The translations under genes and the position numbers were made by a program. Below the pieces are notes generated by a model. That model was not told the DNA's origin and ran no database searches. It worked only from the letters and a program-made list of their open reading frames with translations. 64,000 nucleotides of DNA from positions 37,470,759 through 37,534,758 of the forward strand of contig CAIIXF020000007.1 of assembly GCA_903813345.2 (NCBI GenBank). Reading direction: 5' to 3'. Position 1 is the first letter of the stretch, and each line of letters starts with the position of its first letter. Below, piece by piece: positions 46,601 through 52,944 of the stretch. This DNA is from Owenia fusiformis. Its lineage: Eukaryota; Annelida; Polychaeta; Sabellida; Oweniidae.

Positions 46601-47111
46601 TAAGATTTTAGAGATGTTTCTATGGATGAAAGTTTAGAACTGATTCGTTTTTAAGCATTCTGGGTAAATGTTAGAGTGGCCATTTTGGATGTTCCATCCT
46701 AAAAACTGTATTCTATTCAAGGGTGCGATTCTGTTCACCCTGTGTCTTGTTATAATTGAATATGCATGTGCTATTTCAGGTAAATGGGCTATGACCTTTC
46801 CTGTAAACGCCTCGATTTTCATCGCGACACTAGTAGTCAACGGGTACGACGAATGTGGACTCAGCGAGGAGCCAGATATACTTACCTATGTTCCCCTCAT
46901 ACCATACGTTGTCGAAGATGGCCTATGTCGACTATACTGCGAGGTGTATTCCAAGAAGTACGGAATTGGAATAATGCATGGCCTTGAATCGTTAATGCCA
47001 AAGTCCTCGCCAACGTCTTACCAAATGGCCGCAACGACCCGTTTTCCAGTTAAAGAACAAATTTATGATTTGAGGAAAATTACGAACATGCCCCTCGATT
47101 TCCTCCCCTAG
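34613..47111 (+). CDS. unrecognised 280-residue secreted protein, Polinton-like element in intron 2
   Basis: Three exons: 34613-34880, 35626-35868, 46780-47111. Both introns are phase 1, with donors gtatga and gtaaga and acceptors tgcag and tttcag, and the joined length is 843 bp ending in TAG. Residues 1-20 form a signal peptide (MDYVTLTLAVCIFVGCRVAEG region). The mature chain begins Thr/Lys/Arg-rich with an NTT sequon, then a mixed acidic/hydrophobic stretch (VSELTDDQIANGDKVDFGDF), then an exon-3 domain with four Cys (NGYDECGL, DGLCRLYCEV). I do not recognise the family. Intron 2 is 10.9 kb and holds the viral-type element in antisense plus a 160-bp satellite. Linkage of exon 3 rests on frame and splice compatibility across that intron and is less certain than exons 1-2. 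Confidence 0.7.
36175..36180. repeat. target site duplication, left (ggtgtt)
   Basis: ggtgtt directly abuts the left terminal inverted repeat and is repeated directly after the right one. Six bp is the duplication length known for Polinton/Maverick integrases. Confidence 0.93.
36181..36432 (+). repeat. left terminal inverted repeat
   Basis: 252 bp; complementary to 44,465-44,717 with one missing T as the only difference. Inside are direct repeats: two 17-bp-scale gatgagcaggagata units and two and a half copies of a 43-44-bp unit containing gggtgagagataagat and catgacatcattgttatc. Confidence 0.97.
36511..36516 (-). terminator. polyadenylation signal AATAAA
   Basis: AATAAA on the minus strand, 15 nt past the protease stop codon. 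It is well placed to end a transcript carrying the whole minus-strand gene block. Confidence 0.55.
36531..36977 (-). CDS. adenovirus-type cysteine protease (PRO)
   Basis: 148 residues from the ATG at 36,977, which lies one base after the capsid stop codon. An in-frame ATG at 37,016 would add 13 residues and overlap the capsid gene. Counting from 36,977, the catalytic set is His52 (GQHWVCYY), Asp66 (EFFDPLG), Gln92 and Cys99 (NCGQYC). This is the order of the adenovirus maturation protease (His, acid, Gln, Cys), known from Polintons to process capsid proteins during assembly. The length is normal for a compact member. All key residues are present, so an active enzyme is expected. Confidence 0.88.
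   Translation of the reverse strand: MNSQDISFILSNHPDTKHRFLGVFASDQLPSIIMDKKCFIANTRPHYEMGQHWVCYYRDSQIEFFDPLGHTETFYGLKEYGDAMFVNPIRVQGLNSSNCGQYCIMYILLRTLGYSLDEIVNTFSVSNNMDFVVESIISTLKMLILHQL
36979..38325 (-). CDS. major capsid protein candidate (F54H12.2-like family)
   Basis: 448 residues. The segment NNWIHSLWSEVEISL (96-110), followed by a conserved run ending in NYPYKSMLKTLL, is the signature I associate with the F54H12.2-like proteins of invertebrate Polinton-type elements. The composition is beta-rich and Asn-rich without membrane segments, and 448 residues can accommodate a double jelly-roll. Position next to the protease and after a basic core-like protein supports a capsid role. The family link is from recognition; the jelly-roll fold is inferred. 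It could instead be another structural protein. Its stop is one base before the preferred protease ATG. Confidence 0.72.
   Translation of the reverse strand: MAYKLMNSADVMNGKLQLFNTPPTESSVVRRNYVEYRPINPIDSESPIEFILPNNTSQFIDLQNVKLSVKAQVLKADNSLPKYVDLTDYDSYGPINNWIHSLWSEVEISLQQNNMASSVLNYPYKSMLKTLLTSSKGKLESEGTACLFYMDNGIYPPNGMDATKPLGQGSNNMGLTQRFVKTQGGKVVDMECKFHEDIFSINKYLINGVEVKIKLNHTKNSFRLMTDSNEQYKVKLLDVHLEVPMITVSNGILQAYNTELQERNAVYTYDRNEMKVLSLPSNIYSFNQDDLFQGRVPTRLYCVIVKNAAYQGNYKLNPYNFIHANTSYVEISVDNVPTPFRAFQPKFGSNDSQDKYVHEFTQLFSDLEHNDGLNISIDDFKSGFCIFKFDIGYKDTYSNGEILPLFKKGNVKLDIHFSEATPESLNIILMATFPGKFEVDASRNIIQY
38347..38703 (-). CDS. small basic protein, possible DNA-condensing core protein
   Basis: 118 residues from the ATG at 38,703; that ATG overlaps the preceding gene's TGA as ATGA. 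An in-frame ATG at 38,730 would add nine residues. The N-terminal half is folded-looking (DRPEHWLKLIRAGRQNRL). The C-terminal half is Lys/Arg/Ser-rich (for example IRKKKRVYKSKRNSKS), as in virion core proteins that coat DNA. No homology is claimed. Confidence 0.65.
   Translation of the reverse strand: MKLVPYVDRPEHWLKLIRAGRQNRLKVSQTGRGWISEDDIKDEPKQIISPMQAVVERAKATLKRQHSNESHESNESRDTIRKKKRVYKSKRNSKSSVNKKSPQEYKRRSTKTSQKRKK
38700..39116 (-). CDS. small capsid-associated protein candidate (penton/minor-capsid-like N-region)
   Basis: 138 residues. The N-terminal pattern YFYLSSTDS..IYPNNTASEFTVKLP followed by LKGKWKIGLVDIQLP recurs in my memory of proteins neighbouring Polinton capsid genes, where it starts a minor capsid or penton protein. 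At 138 residues it is short for a penton, so it may be one jelly-roll or a reduced version. Its ATG follows the previous stop by three bases, and its TGA overlaps the next ATG. Assignment is tentative. Confidence 0.55.
   Translation of the reverse strand: MDKDIYFYLSSTDSTNIYPNNTASEFTVKLPRYFYLKGKWKIGLVDIQLPPLDSNDALLYLDVFCDLCIESVVDGNVQPILRRIPKDYSWLSFNQVLYKDVGNWEFDRIHVYIRGNGNTLVSFKDKPLTCTLHLKQVS
39120..39422 (-). CDS. small membrane protein of the element, unknown function
   Basis: 100 residues with a hydrophobic N-terminal segment (FYCILVHIFKVLLA, about 8-21) and a transmembrane helix (about 47-66, SISNLAIGSTSVSFMILMFY), then a polar Lys/Asn/Ser-rich tail. No family is recognised. It is translated from the same strand directly before the 138-residue gene. 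A membrane role in virion exit or entry is possible but is speculation. Confidence 0.55.
   Translation of the reverse strand: MKYQSVRFYCILVHIFKVLLAEENATSLARISASTPSNILAIEEISISNLAIGSTSVSFMILMFYYLKKQKHENYNITKFAKLYEIIQKSNSDTDFSTSV
39522..40619 (-). CDS. Polinton-type integrase with C-terminal chromodomain (INT)
   Basis: 365 residues. The retroviral-type rve core has Asp79 (WDADLMD), Asp140 (RSDAGQEF) and Glu174 (NYSERFIKT), the DDE catalytic triad. The region just before the core (PYRRRFRRNKVYVS) and SGPKKLHRTL near the N-terminus match the transposon-derived F54H12.3-like family. A beta-rich domain follows (about 245-315), then a chromodomain (YKIEKVLKQR...EYLVHWKYWP, about 325-362), which in related integrases guides insertion to chromatin. 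The frame is complete with no missing catalytic residue. It would make the 6-bp staggered joining that produced the ggtgtt duplication. Confidence 0.93.
   Translation of the reverse strand: MSWKEYVEKNYYDTSKPASFSGPKKLHRTLQKVGFDVSYYQVKKWLDSQEAYSLQRPYRRRFRRNKVYVSYIDQQWDADLMDVSNMSSENDGIRFILVVIDIMSRFAFVRPLKNKTGQAVADAFDDIFKEGRVPDVIRSDAGQEFRAKRVQTLLRRWGVRHFVTRNTSKANYSERFIKTLKTKIMRYITYKQNLRYIDNLQDFVKSYNATHHRSIKKAPQDVSKDDELNIWWRMYYPKSIIKSQTKSKQIFKFPIGAQVRITQARHVFTREYDQHWTGEIFKISARFIRQGLPLYRLKDFEGEEIKGTFYQPELQRVHIDEDNLYKIEKVLKQRTKQGQKEYLVHWKYWPKKFDSWVKATDIKTF
40684..42291 (-). CDS. genome-packaging-type ATPase with zinc fingers
   Basis: 535 residues from the ATG at 42,291, chosen because it directly precedes the first zinc finger; an in-frame ATG at 42,405 lies in the satellite array. 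A C2H2-like finger (CECGKTFSHATSMYRHKRIDH region, residues 9-29) is followed by Walker A GPTGSGKST (72-80) and Walker B LVIFDD (144-149), the layout of the A32/FtsK-HerA packaging ATPases of Polintons and related viruses. A second C2H2-like finger (CDDCGLVF..LQHHVKNWC) follows the ATPase core. The tail is strongly acidic with DEE/SNDYDESN repeats. N- and C-terminal fingers on this ATPase are unusual compared with the minimal Polinton enzyme of about 200-300 residues. It likely pumps element DNA into capsids. Confidence 0.88.
   Translation of the reverse strand: MSKISSYSCECGKTFSHATSMYRHKRIDHALQKSIINSPNRQRDMGIYSTIPAMTSTKSKVLYHPFTMMVVGPTGSGKSTYIKELIDHADTTISPTPQKIIWCYSQWQPLYDNIKTINSNIEFMMGIPDELSNPDFLDVNQRNLVIFDDLMSDISKDTRIADLYTRGSHHRNLSVICLMQNLFPCGRESRTLSLNSHYIVLYKNPRDRQQISVLAHQMYPGKSHKLLDAYEKATHQPFSYLLVDLKQETPESMRLYNPSTTSNIMLQKPLSKQSLNRGIQSQQLESNGNIPNHAVPETPQINAEGTSMYDIKTGTSPYSSHCGCDDMVSCDDCGLVFESIHDLQHHVKNWCQGHPTKKMKIETNAQTNKEEEDDDLRLNETFVYLKNLARNDNEKDYDHKVKEYIDRGNNEKEAIEKAEKKLVQMDKEIFMKHYKKVLKQVFGLADNVLHRNIVDEVNDMLMRGVSRDLAIRKILVKNEHKFSELFIDTDEEDNSDEESTDEEKSDNYDESNANEEFTDEEQSNDYDESNSESSS
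42399..43598. repeat. 1.2-kb iteron-like array of GTGAACA words
   Basis: More than 80 GTGAACA words separated by 10 or 13 bp: GTGAACATTT, GTGAACATCA and GTGAACAATACTA units alternate. A higher-order copy of about 520 bp is visible (the pattern near 42,430-42,900 recurs near 42,950-43,420). Open frames within it are repeat artefacts. It ends just upstream of the ATPase start. Confidence 0.95.
43599..44464. other. non-coding subterminal region of the element
   Basis: No open frame of 60 codons or more on either strand. It contains two near-copies of ctcaatttctacgaaattat-type units (43,650-43,745) and a 41-bp tandem duplication (gtcaattcaatataggactt, 44,172-44,252). It may hold promoter or replication signals. 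No remnant of a polymerase gene could be read. Confidence 0.6.
44465..44717 (-). repeat. right terminal inverted repeat
   Basis: 253 bp, complementary to the left repeat except for one extra base. The near identity means the insertion is recent or the ends have been kept alike. Confidence 0.97.
44718..44723. repeat. target site duplication, right (ggtgtt)
   Basis: Same six bases as at 36,175-36,180, directly after the right repeat. Confidence 0.93.
44848..45990. repeat. about 160-bp tandem satellite, six units
   Basis: Units begin cttgtctacaggtttccagc and contain tttcggcattctgggtaaat and ggccattttggat; starts are near 44,848, 45,208, 45,368, 45,528, 45,687 and 45,849. The first unit is interrupted by a MITE. 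A diverged outlying unit is at 46,571-46,712. It lies in intron 2 of the secreted-protein gene. Confidence 0.92.
44998..45182. mobile_element. MITE with aggattggctcccag ends (copy 2)
   Basis: Starts aaggaggattggctccc and ends ccaatcctcctt, inserted inside the first satellite unit. The unit sequence gtcctaaaatc is present on both sides. It shares its left end with the copy at 10,397-10,684. Confidence 0.75.
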
Positions 47112-47239
47112 TTATACTGTAAAAAAGTTTAGTCACACGTTTTATGAGAACTTATACATGAACACGTAGAATTATGGTATTGGGCATTCGGGCCTCGGTC
47201 CAATATTTCACTATATTGCCCTTCGAAATGACGTTATTG

Positions 47240-47640
47240 TACCAGTAGTTCTCCGTTTGTATTAATTTTCCCGATTGGGTATCAGCGTAATAAAGAAGAA
47301 CGTTGTAACATGGTTAAGACGATTGCAGTTTAATCCAAAGGTTAGGCATTCATATTTAATATTTGGCGTTCACATACAAGTTCTCTTAAAATGTTACTGA
47401 CTTGACTTTCTTTAAATAAAATGAATAATACAAAATATGAACTGAAACCTTTGTTTGCTTTATTTGTTTATGTATCAAACATATTTACATTAATCGCCGT
47501 ACGTTTGTATTGATCTGAATTATGACGTTGGGGGACAGGGACCAATCGGTGTCTCGGTTGCTCTGCCGCAAGGTGGACACACTTGTTCTATGTCAAGACA
47601 CACTTGTCTTGGTTGATCAAACACTGCATCTGTAACACGT
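47240..47640. repeat. segmental duplication, copy 1 (partner 48,537-48,960)
   Basis: Blocks such as gttctccgttt..attaattt, gtaataaag.agaacgttgta, gacgattgcag and ctttatttgtttat occur in the same order at 48,540-48,740, followed in both by a copy of the chitin-binding gene's last exon. Divergence is substantial. Confidence 0.7.
47520..47629 (-). CDS. duplicated last exon of the chitin-binding gene (alternative or relic)
   Basis: 110 bp, the same length and acceptor phase as the last exon at 48,836-48,945, beginning (D)AVFDQPRQVCLDIEQVCPPC and ending TAA. The reading frame is open and the acceptor (gtgttacag) is intact, so it could be spliced to the exon ending at 49,104 as an alternative terminus. 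It could also be a relic kept by chance. Confidence 0.6.
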
Positions 47641-47821
47641 TAAAACTGGCAACATGTATAAAATATCACGCTTTATAATCATTCTACATTCTAGATATAG
47701 ATGATTGCTTGTCAGTAAGTGTTTTTTTATTAGCTAGAACTAGAGGACACTATTACTATTCCTTCTTATTGAATAACATGGGGGAATGTATCGGTATTGA
47801 AAGGAATCATAGTGACCCTCC

Positions 47822-48535
47822 TAAACCCTCTCACAAAAATGGTATATACCTGCCAATCCCTCTTGTGAAAATGGTATTCACTTGCCAATCCTTCTCACAG
47901 AAAATGGTATTCACCTGCAAATCCTTCTAGCAAAAATGGTATTCACCTGCCAATCCTTCTTACAAAGACGACATTCACCTGCCAATACTTTTCGCGAAAA
48001 TGGTAAATATGCGAAAATGGTATTCACCTGCCAATCCCTCTCGCGAAAATGGTATTCACCTGCCAATCCCTCTCGCGAAAATGGTATTCACCTGCCAATC
48101 CCTCTCGCGAAAATGGTATTCACCTGCCAATCCTTCTCGCGATAATAGTATTCACCTGCCAATCCCTCTCGCGAAAATGGTATTCACCTGCCAATCCCTC
48201 TCGCGAAAATGGTATTCACCTGCCAATCCCTCTCGCGAAAATGGTATTCACCTGCCAATCCCTCTCGCGAAAATGGTATTCACCTGCCAATCCTTCTCGC
48301 GAAAATGGTATTCACCTACCAATCCTTCACAAAAATGGTATTCACCTGCCAATCCCTCTCACAAAAATGATACTCACCTGCCAATCCTTCTTACAAAGAC
48401 GACATTCACCTGCCAATCCTTTTCGCGAAAATGGTATTCATTTGCCAATCCCTCTCGCGAAAATGGTATTCACCTGCCAATCCTTCTCGCGAAAATGGTA
48501 TTCACCTGCAAATCCCTCTCGCGAAATTGCAATAT
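47822..48535. repeat. 32-bp minisatellite between the two terminal exons
   Basis: About 20 units of the form gaaaatggtattcacctgcc plus aatccctctcgc, with variants acaaa, ttacaaagacgac in the edge units. Since 32 is not a multiple of three, all plus frames are open through the array, giving false open frames of 162 and 222 codons. Confidence 0.95.
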
Positions 48536-48835
48536 AAATCAGTTCTCCGTTTTATTAATTTGCCTTATTGAGTATCAATGTAATGAGGACGAAAGTTGTA
48601 ATACAACAACAACGATTGCAGACTTATGTTCTCTTAATACTGTTAAGGTTAATCTGTGTAGTGCCTAGTTTAATTGACGCTCATGAAGTGAAATAAAGAA
48701 TACAACATATAAATTGAAACTTGTGATTTATTTGTTTATTTTTTTCCACTTATCATTCGTTAAACTAATAATTGAATTAATCCCTGGATAATAAAACCAA
48801 TGCTTTTATTCGTCATATCCATGCATTTATTTGAA

Positions 48836-49746
48836 TCATGGTGTTGTAGGACAGGGACCAACGGGTGTTTCGGTGGCTGTACCGCAAGGTGGACACACTT
48901 GATCTCTATCTAGACACACTTGCCTTGGTTGATCAAACACGGTGCCTGCAAAACGAAAAATTAACACATACACTGAATAAATAAAAAAGTATTTCTGCCT
49001 TGGTACGATTTTCGTTATAAATGATATACTTTATTTATCAATACATAACTTCAAATATTGATGGTTTCATAAAACTTTGAGCAACATTGAATATTTCACA
49101 TACCAGCGGGGCATAATCCGGTAAGTTGGATGTTCCCTCCCTCACATCGGTAATAAGAGCGGCAAAAGTCGTCTGCTATTGGATAACTGCCGTCTGCCAT
49201 ACCAGTACAGTTTCTATAGTCACCGCAAGGTGGCGGCACTTGAAGTGGTCTTACAAGGAAATTAAATATCTATTTATCTTTTGTATATTTTAACATATTT
49301 TGATTCATCGTGTCTTGATCTTGAATCCTCTAACTACCTAGTACTTACATTAATAAAGACAGTAAATACTTCTTTGATTTCCAAAATAGAAGGGTTATAT
49401 TTTATATAATTTATTTTATATTATCTGTTTCCTAAATTCCAAATTATACAAATACAATCACAACAATGGAAGGCACCAAAAGGGGCATCTGATTATTAGT
49501 AGTATTCTCCTTTCCAGTTAATTCAAGCATCACCACGGTTTAGCAATGCATTGTGGAATTAGGGTTACCAAACTTTTCGATATGAGTGTACTTACGACTG
49601 ACATTCCAAAGTATCTGGGTGGACAATTTGTCCCTCTGGACACTCGACTGTAATGACTCGTCCCGACTCGCATACTCTAAAACTCGTACATCCAAATCCA
49701 ATGTCGCATTCTTTAGATTCATTTTCCTCGCAGCTACACACGTTCG
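48836..49746 (-). CDS. chitin-binding (CBM14/peritrophin-A) protein, 3-prime exons
   Basis: Three exons: 49596-49746, 49104-49249, 48836-48945, with phases 2 and 1 between them and stop TGA. The first has six Cys in a peritrophin-like pattern (ECDIGFGCTSFRVCESGR, then VECPEGQIV). The second and third make another module: CTGMADGSYPIADDFC, YYRCEGG, LCPAGTVFDQ, VCLD, VCPPCG. CBM14 domains bind chitin in cuticle, shell matrix or gut lining. The 5-prime end, with signal peptide, is not seen and may lie in or beyond the assembly gap at 50,001. The acceptor of the middle exon (ccttgtaag at 49,250) is weak but is the one that keeps frame. Confidence 0.78.
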
Positions 49747-49844
49747 CTAGAGTACGAATTGAATAACCTAATTAGCTTTCCTAATATCTTATATTTGGTT
49801 GTCATTGACAAATTTACAATTCAAGGTATTTTGCTATATACGAG

Positions 49845-50000
49845 GGTTGTCCCAGAAGTAATGCACTATATGCCCTAACTTTATCAATAATCGATATTTT
49901 AGGATATAATAGATAAAACTTCAATTGTTATTTACACAAAATTTCAGCTGAATTAAATAATATTAAAGAAAGTTAGAGCATATAGTGCATTACACCTGGG
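49845..50000. mobile_element. MITE-like inverted repeat cut by the gap
   Basis: gtaatgcactatatgccctaac near 49,857 is mirrored by gttagagcatatagtgcattac at 49,972-49,993. The outer word ggttgtcccagaag suggests mariner-type ends. The right end runs into the gap. Confidence 0.55.
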
Positions 50001-50500
50001 NNNNNNNNNNNNNNNNNNNNNNNNNNNNNNNNNNNNNNNNNNNNNNNNNNNNNNNNNNNNNNNNNNNNNNNNNNNNNNNNNNNNNNNNNNNNNNNNNNNN
50101 NNNNNNNNNNNNNNNNNNNNNNNNNNNNNNNNNNNNNNNNNNNNNNNNNNNNNNNNNNNNNNNNNNNNNNNNNNNNNNNNNNNNNNNNNNNNNNNNNNNN
50201 NNNNNNNNNNNNNNNNNNNNNNNNNNNNNNNNNNNNNNNNNNNNNNNNNNNNNNNNNNNNNNNNNNNNNNNNNNNNNNNNNNNNNNNNNNNNNNNNNNNN
50301 NNNNNNNNNNNNNNNNNNNNNNNNNNNNNNNNNNNNNNNNNNNNNNNNNNNNNNNNNNNNNNNNNNNNNNNNNNNNNNNNNNNNNNNNNNNNNNNNNNNN
50401 NNNNNNNNNNNNNNNNNNNNNNNNNNNNNNNNNNNNNNNNNNNNNNNNNNNNNNNNNNNNNNNNNNNNNNNNNNNNNNNNNNNNNNNNNNNNNNNNNNNN
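50001..50500. other. assembly gap (500 N)
   Basis: Exactly 500 undetermined bases, so probably a placeholder of unknown true size. Open frames drawn across it are meaningless. Confidence 1.
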
Positions 50501-52944
50501 CATTAGGGTTGATATTAAGTATCTCAATTCCATATCCTGAACACTGTTAATTTTATTTTTATAAATTATGATTTGCACACAAGAATGTTTGATTTGCAGA
50601 TATGCCATGACTTGACCTTTACAAGGTCACAATGACCTCAATAACACTTAGGATGTACCTGAATATTACGCCATAATTAACTCCTTACTTGATACAATAG
50701 TATATGTCATAATGGATATGAATGCTCTGATTCTGGGGGTACTTTTTATATACTTATAATGACGGATCCTTTCCCATAATGCATCATCATCCATGGCTAA
50801 TGTCATGTGATCAAATAGGTACATCCTATTGGCAAGTTATTGACACTTGACCTATGAATATAACTATATGCATGCGCATTCAAAGTAGGTGGAGTCACAT
50901 AGTTCAGAGTTCAGATTTCTCAATTTAATCACATGTCAATCCCAATCTCGCGTGATCATAATATGCACCTTCCCGGACCGGTGTGTGAGAGGGAGAGTGG
51001 CTCACAAGGGCTTGTAGCTAGACTATAAACCGAGAAAAATTTCACTTGAAATGTGTACATAAATAATACACTGTTAAACCAACGGCAAGTTTGCTCTTGT
51101 ACATCTGGCATTAGATCGGGCACTGACAATGCTTATCAAATTAGACAACCGTCCCGTTTAATTTGCTACTATTTATTTTCTACTCTACCACTATGTATTT
51201 GTCATGGTATCGATTTAAAAAACACTCATGATAATCAGATAATGTTCATGGTATTATGATGTCAACGACCCATGATAATTAGATAATGTTAATGATATTA
51301 TGATGTCAACGACCCATGATAATCAGATAATGATAATAATATTATGATGTCAACGATCTTTATGAACCATATAGATGGCAGTGTATGTACATATAGCCGA
51401 GACGTTATTAAAATTATTGGATGTTCAGCTCCATCTTTAAATACACACTGCCTCCGTGTTCATTTATTGTTGTATTACCAAAACATATACTTACTTATAA
51501 AGGTTTTTGCGATCCACATTTGACATATTGGACACTCTGGGTATATCGGTTTATTTTCTCAAATGTAAACAGATTTTAAATTAATTAAAATGTGATAAGA
51601 TGAACATGACACATGGTGAACAAGAGATCCATCATGCATAAAATTAATCAAATTCGAAATCTTCATCCCCAAAAGATCACTGTATTTTAGATTAAAATGT
51701 CAAGCGGTTTGTCACGATTGTATTATATATTATCGTATGAATTGTAAAATGAAGCCCTCTGATTGGTCAGTTCTTTATTGCTTCTGTTTCTGTATTGCTA
51801 CTGAGATTGTCCCCGTTGATCATCTCCGTAGCAATACAGAAAATGTTGGTACAGAGGGGACAATCTCAGTAGCAATACAGAGAATACAGAATATGTCTTA
51901 GGAATATTTCTTATCTCCTAAGTAAAATGTATTGGCTTAAGACCACACGATATTCGTTATTCTGTATTGGCACCCGACTTCGTCTCGTTTCAATACAGAA
52001 TTTCTCGAGCAGAATATATCCTATATTGCACTTCAAATCATTCAATAACGTATAGAATTGTTTTTTTGTATTGAATTGTATTGTATTGTATTGTATTGTA
52101 TTGTAATGTATTGTATTGTAATGACAATAAAATTTAGGCGAAACCACCTCTAGAGTTGCTTGGCAAGGGACATATATATTTATATCCCGACCAAGTTTTA
52201 AGTAGGGAGATGAAGATACCTATAGTGTACTCCAAGTATTGTGGGAATATTTTACTTTTTGAAATATTGGCCATGGGTAAAATAATCACCAAATTGATCA
52301 ATTTCAGGGGATCGAGTTTGATTTAGGAGGAAGAAAATTGAGTAGCATATTCTTCTTTTCTTCATCCTAGGTTTGAATCATGGCTTCTAATCCTCTTTAG
52401 ATAATTGCAGATTTGACGCCCTATGGGCACAAGTTGTCTTATGAATATGCATAACAATCTCGTTTTCGTATATAATTCAATTCAACATTTCTCACACATG
52501 TTAAAGAGCAAAAGTAAGGTAAGAGTTACTTTTTTGAATTGTTGCAATTTTGTACATGTACATAAAATTCCTTGTTCAGGCCTTGTTCTGGTTTCAAAAA
52601 TATTCCGTCATCACTGACATACTTTTTCCCAGTTTGTTCGGTACATTTGGAACACCTTATATATACATATAGTGTGGTAAAATATTTCGAGCACTCTGCA
52701 GAAAGTCATTTGAACAAGGCCAGGTGTCCATAGTCAGCTCGATATGTACATTGAACCTGTAATTTTACAGCCATGTCTGTTTTTTGGTCGATTAGCAATT
52801 AAATCACATTTTCTACTCATACTCTTCGGTAATATATTAAATAGGTATTATATAAATAATTTGAAAAATTAATGTCCATATGATCATTTATACATTTTAC
52901 TTCTGTACATTATATTGGAGGTTTCAGCTATGAAAATGAAAACT
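50501..52944. other. gene-free stretch with small repeats
   Basis: Three near-copies of a 50-bp unit (ccatgataatcagataatg, then tattatgatgtcaacga) at 51,225-51,356. An inverted pair around cagtagcaatacagagaata and tctgtattgctactgag at 51,784-51,890. A (ttgta)n run at 52,070-52,125. No exon is supported. Confidence 0.6.

Noticed and set aside
42399-48535. CRISPR-like appearance of the two short-period arrays
   Set aside because: There are no unique spacers of constant length, no cas genes, and the host is an animal; these are satellites.
47882-48668. Long plus-strand open frames (162 and 222 codons)
   Set aside because: They run through the 32-bp minisatellite, whose period keeps all frames open; no domain, codon bias or splice context.
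49973-50608. 211- and 173-codon frames
   Set aside because: They are created by reading through 500 undetermined bases.
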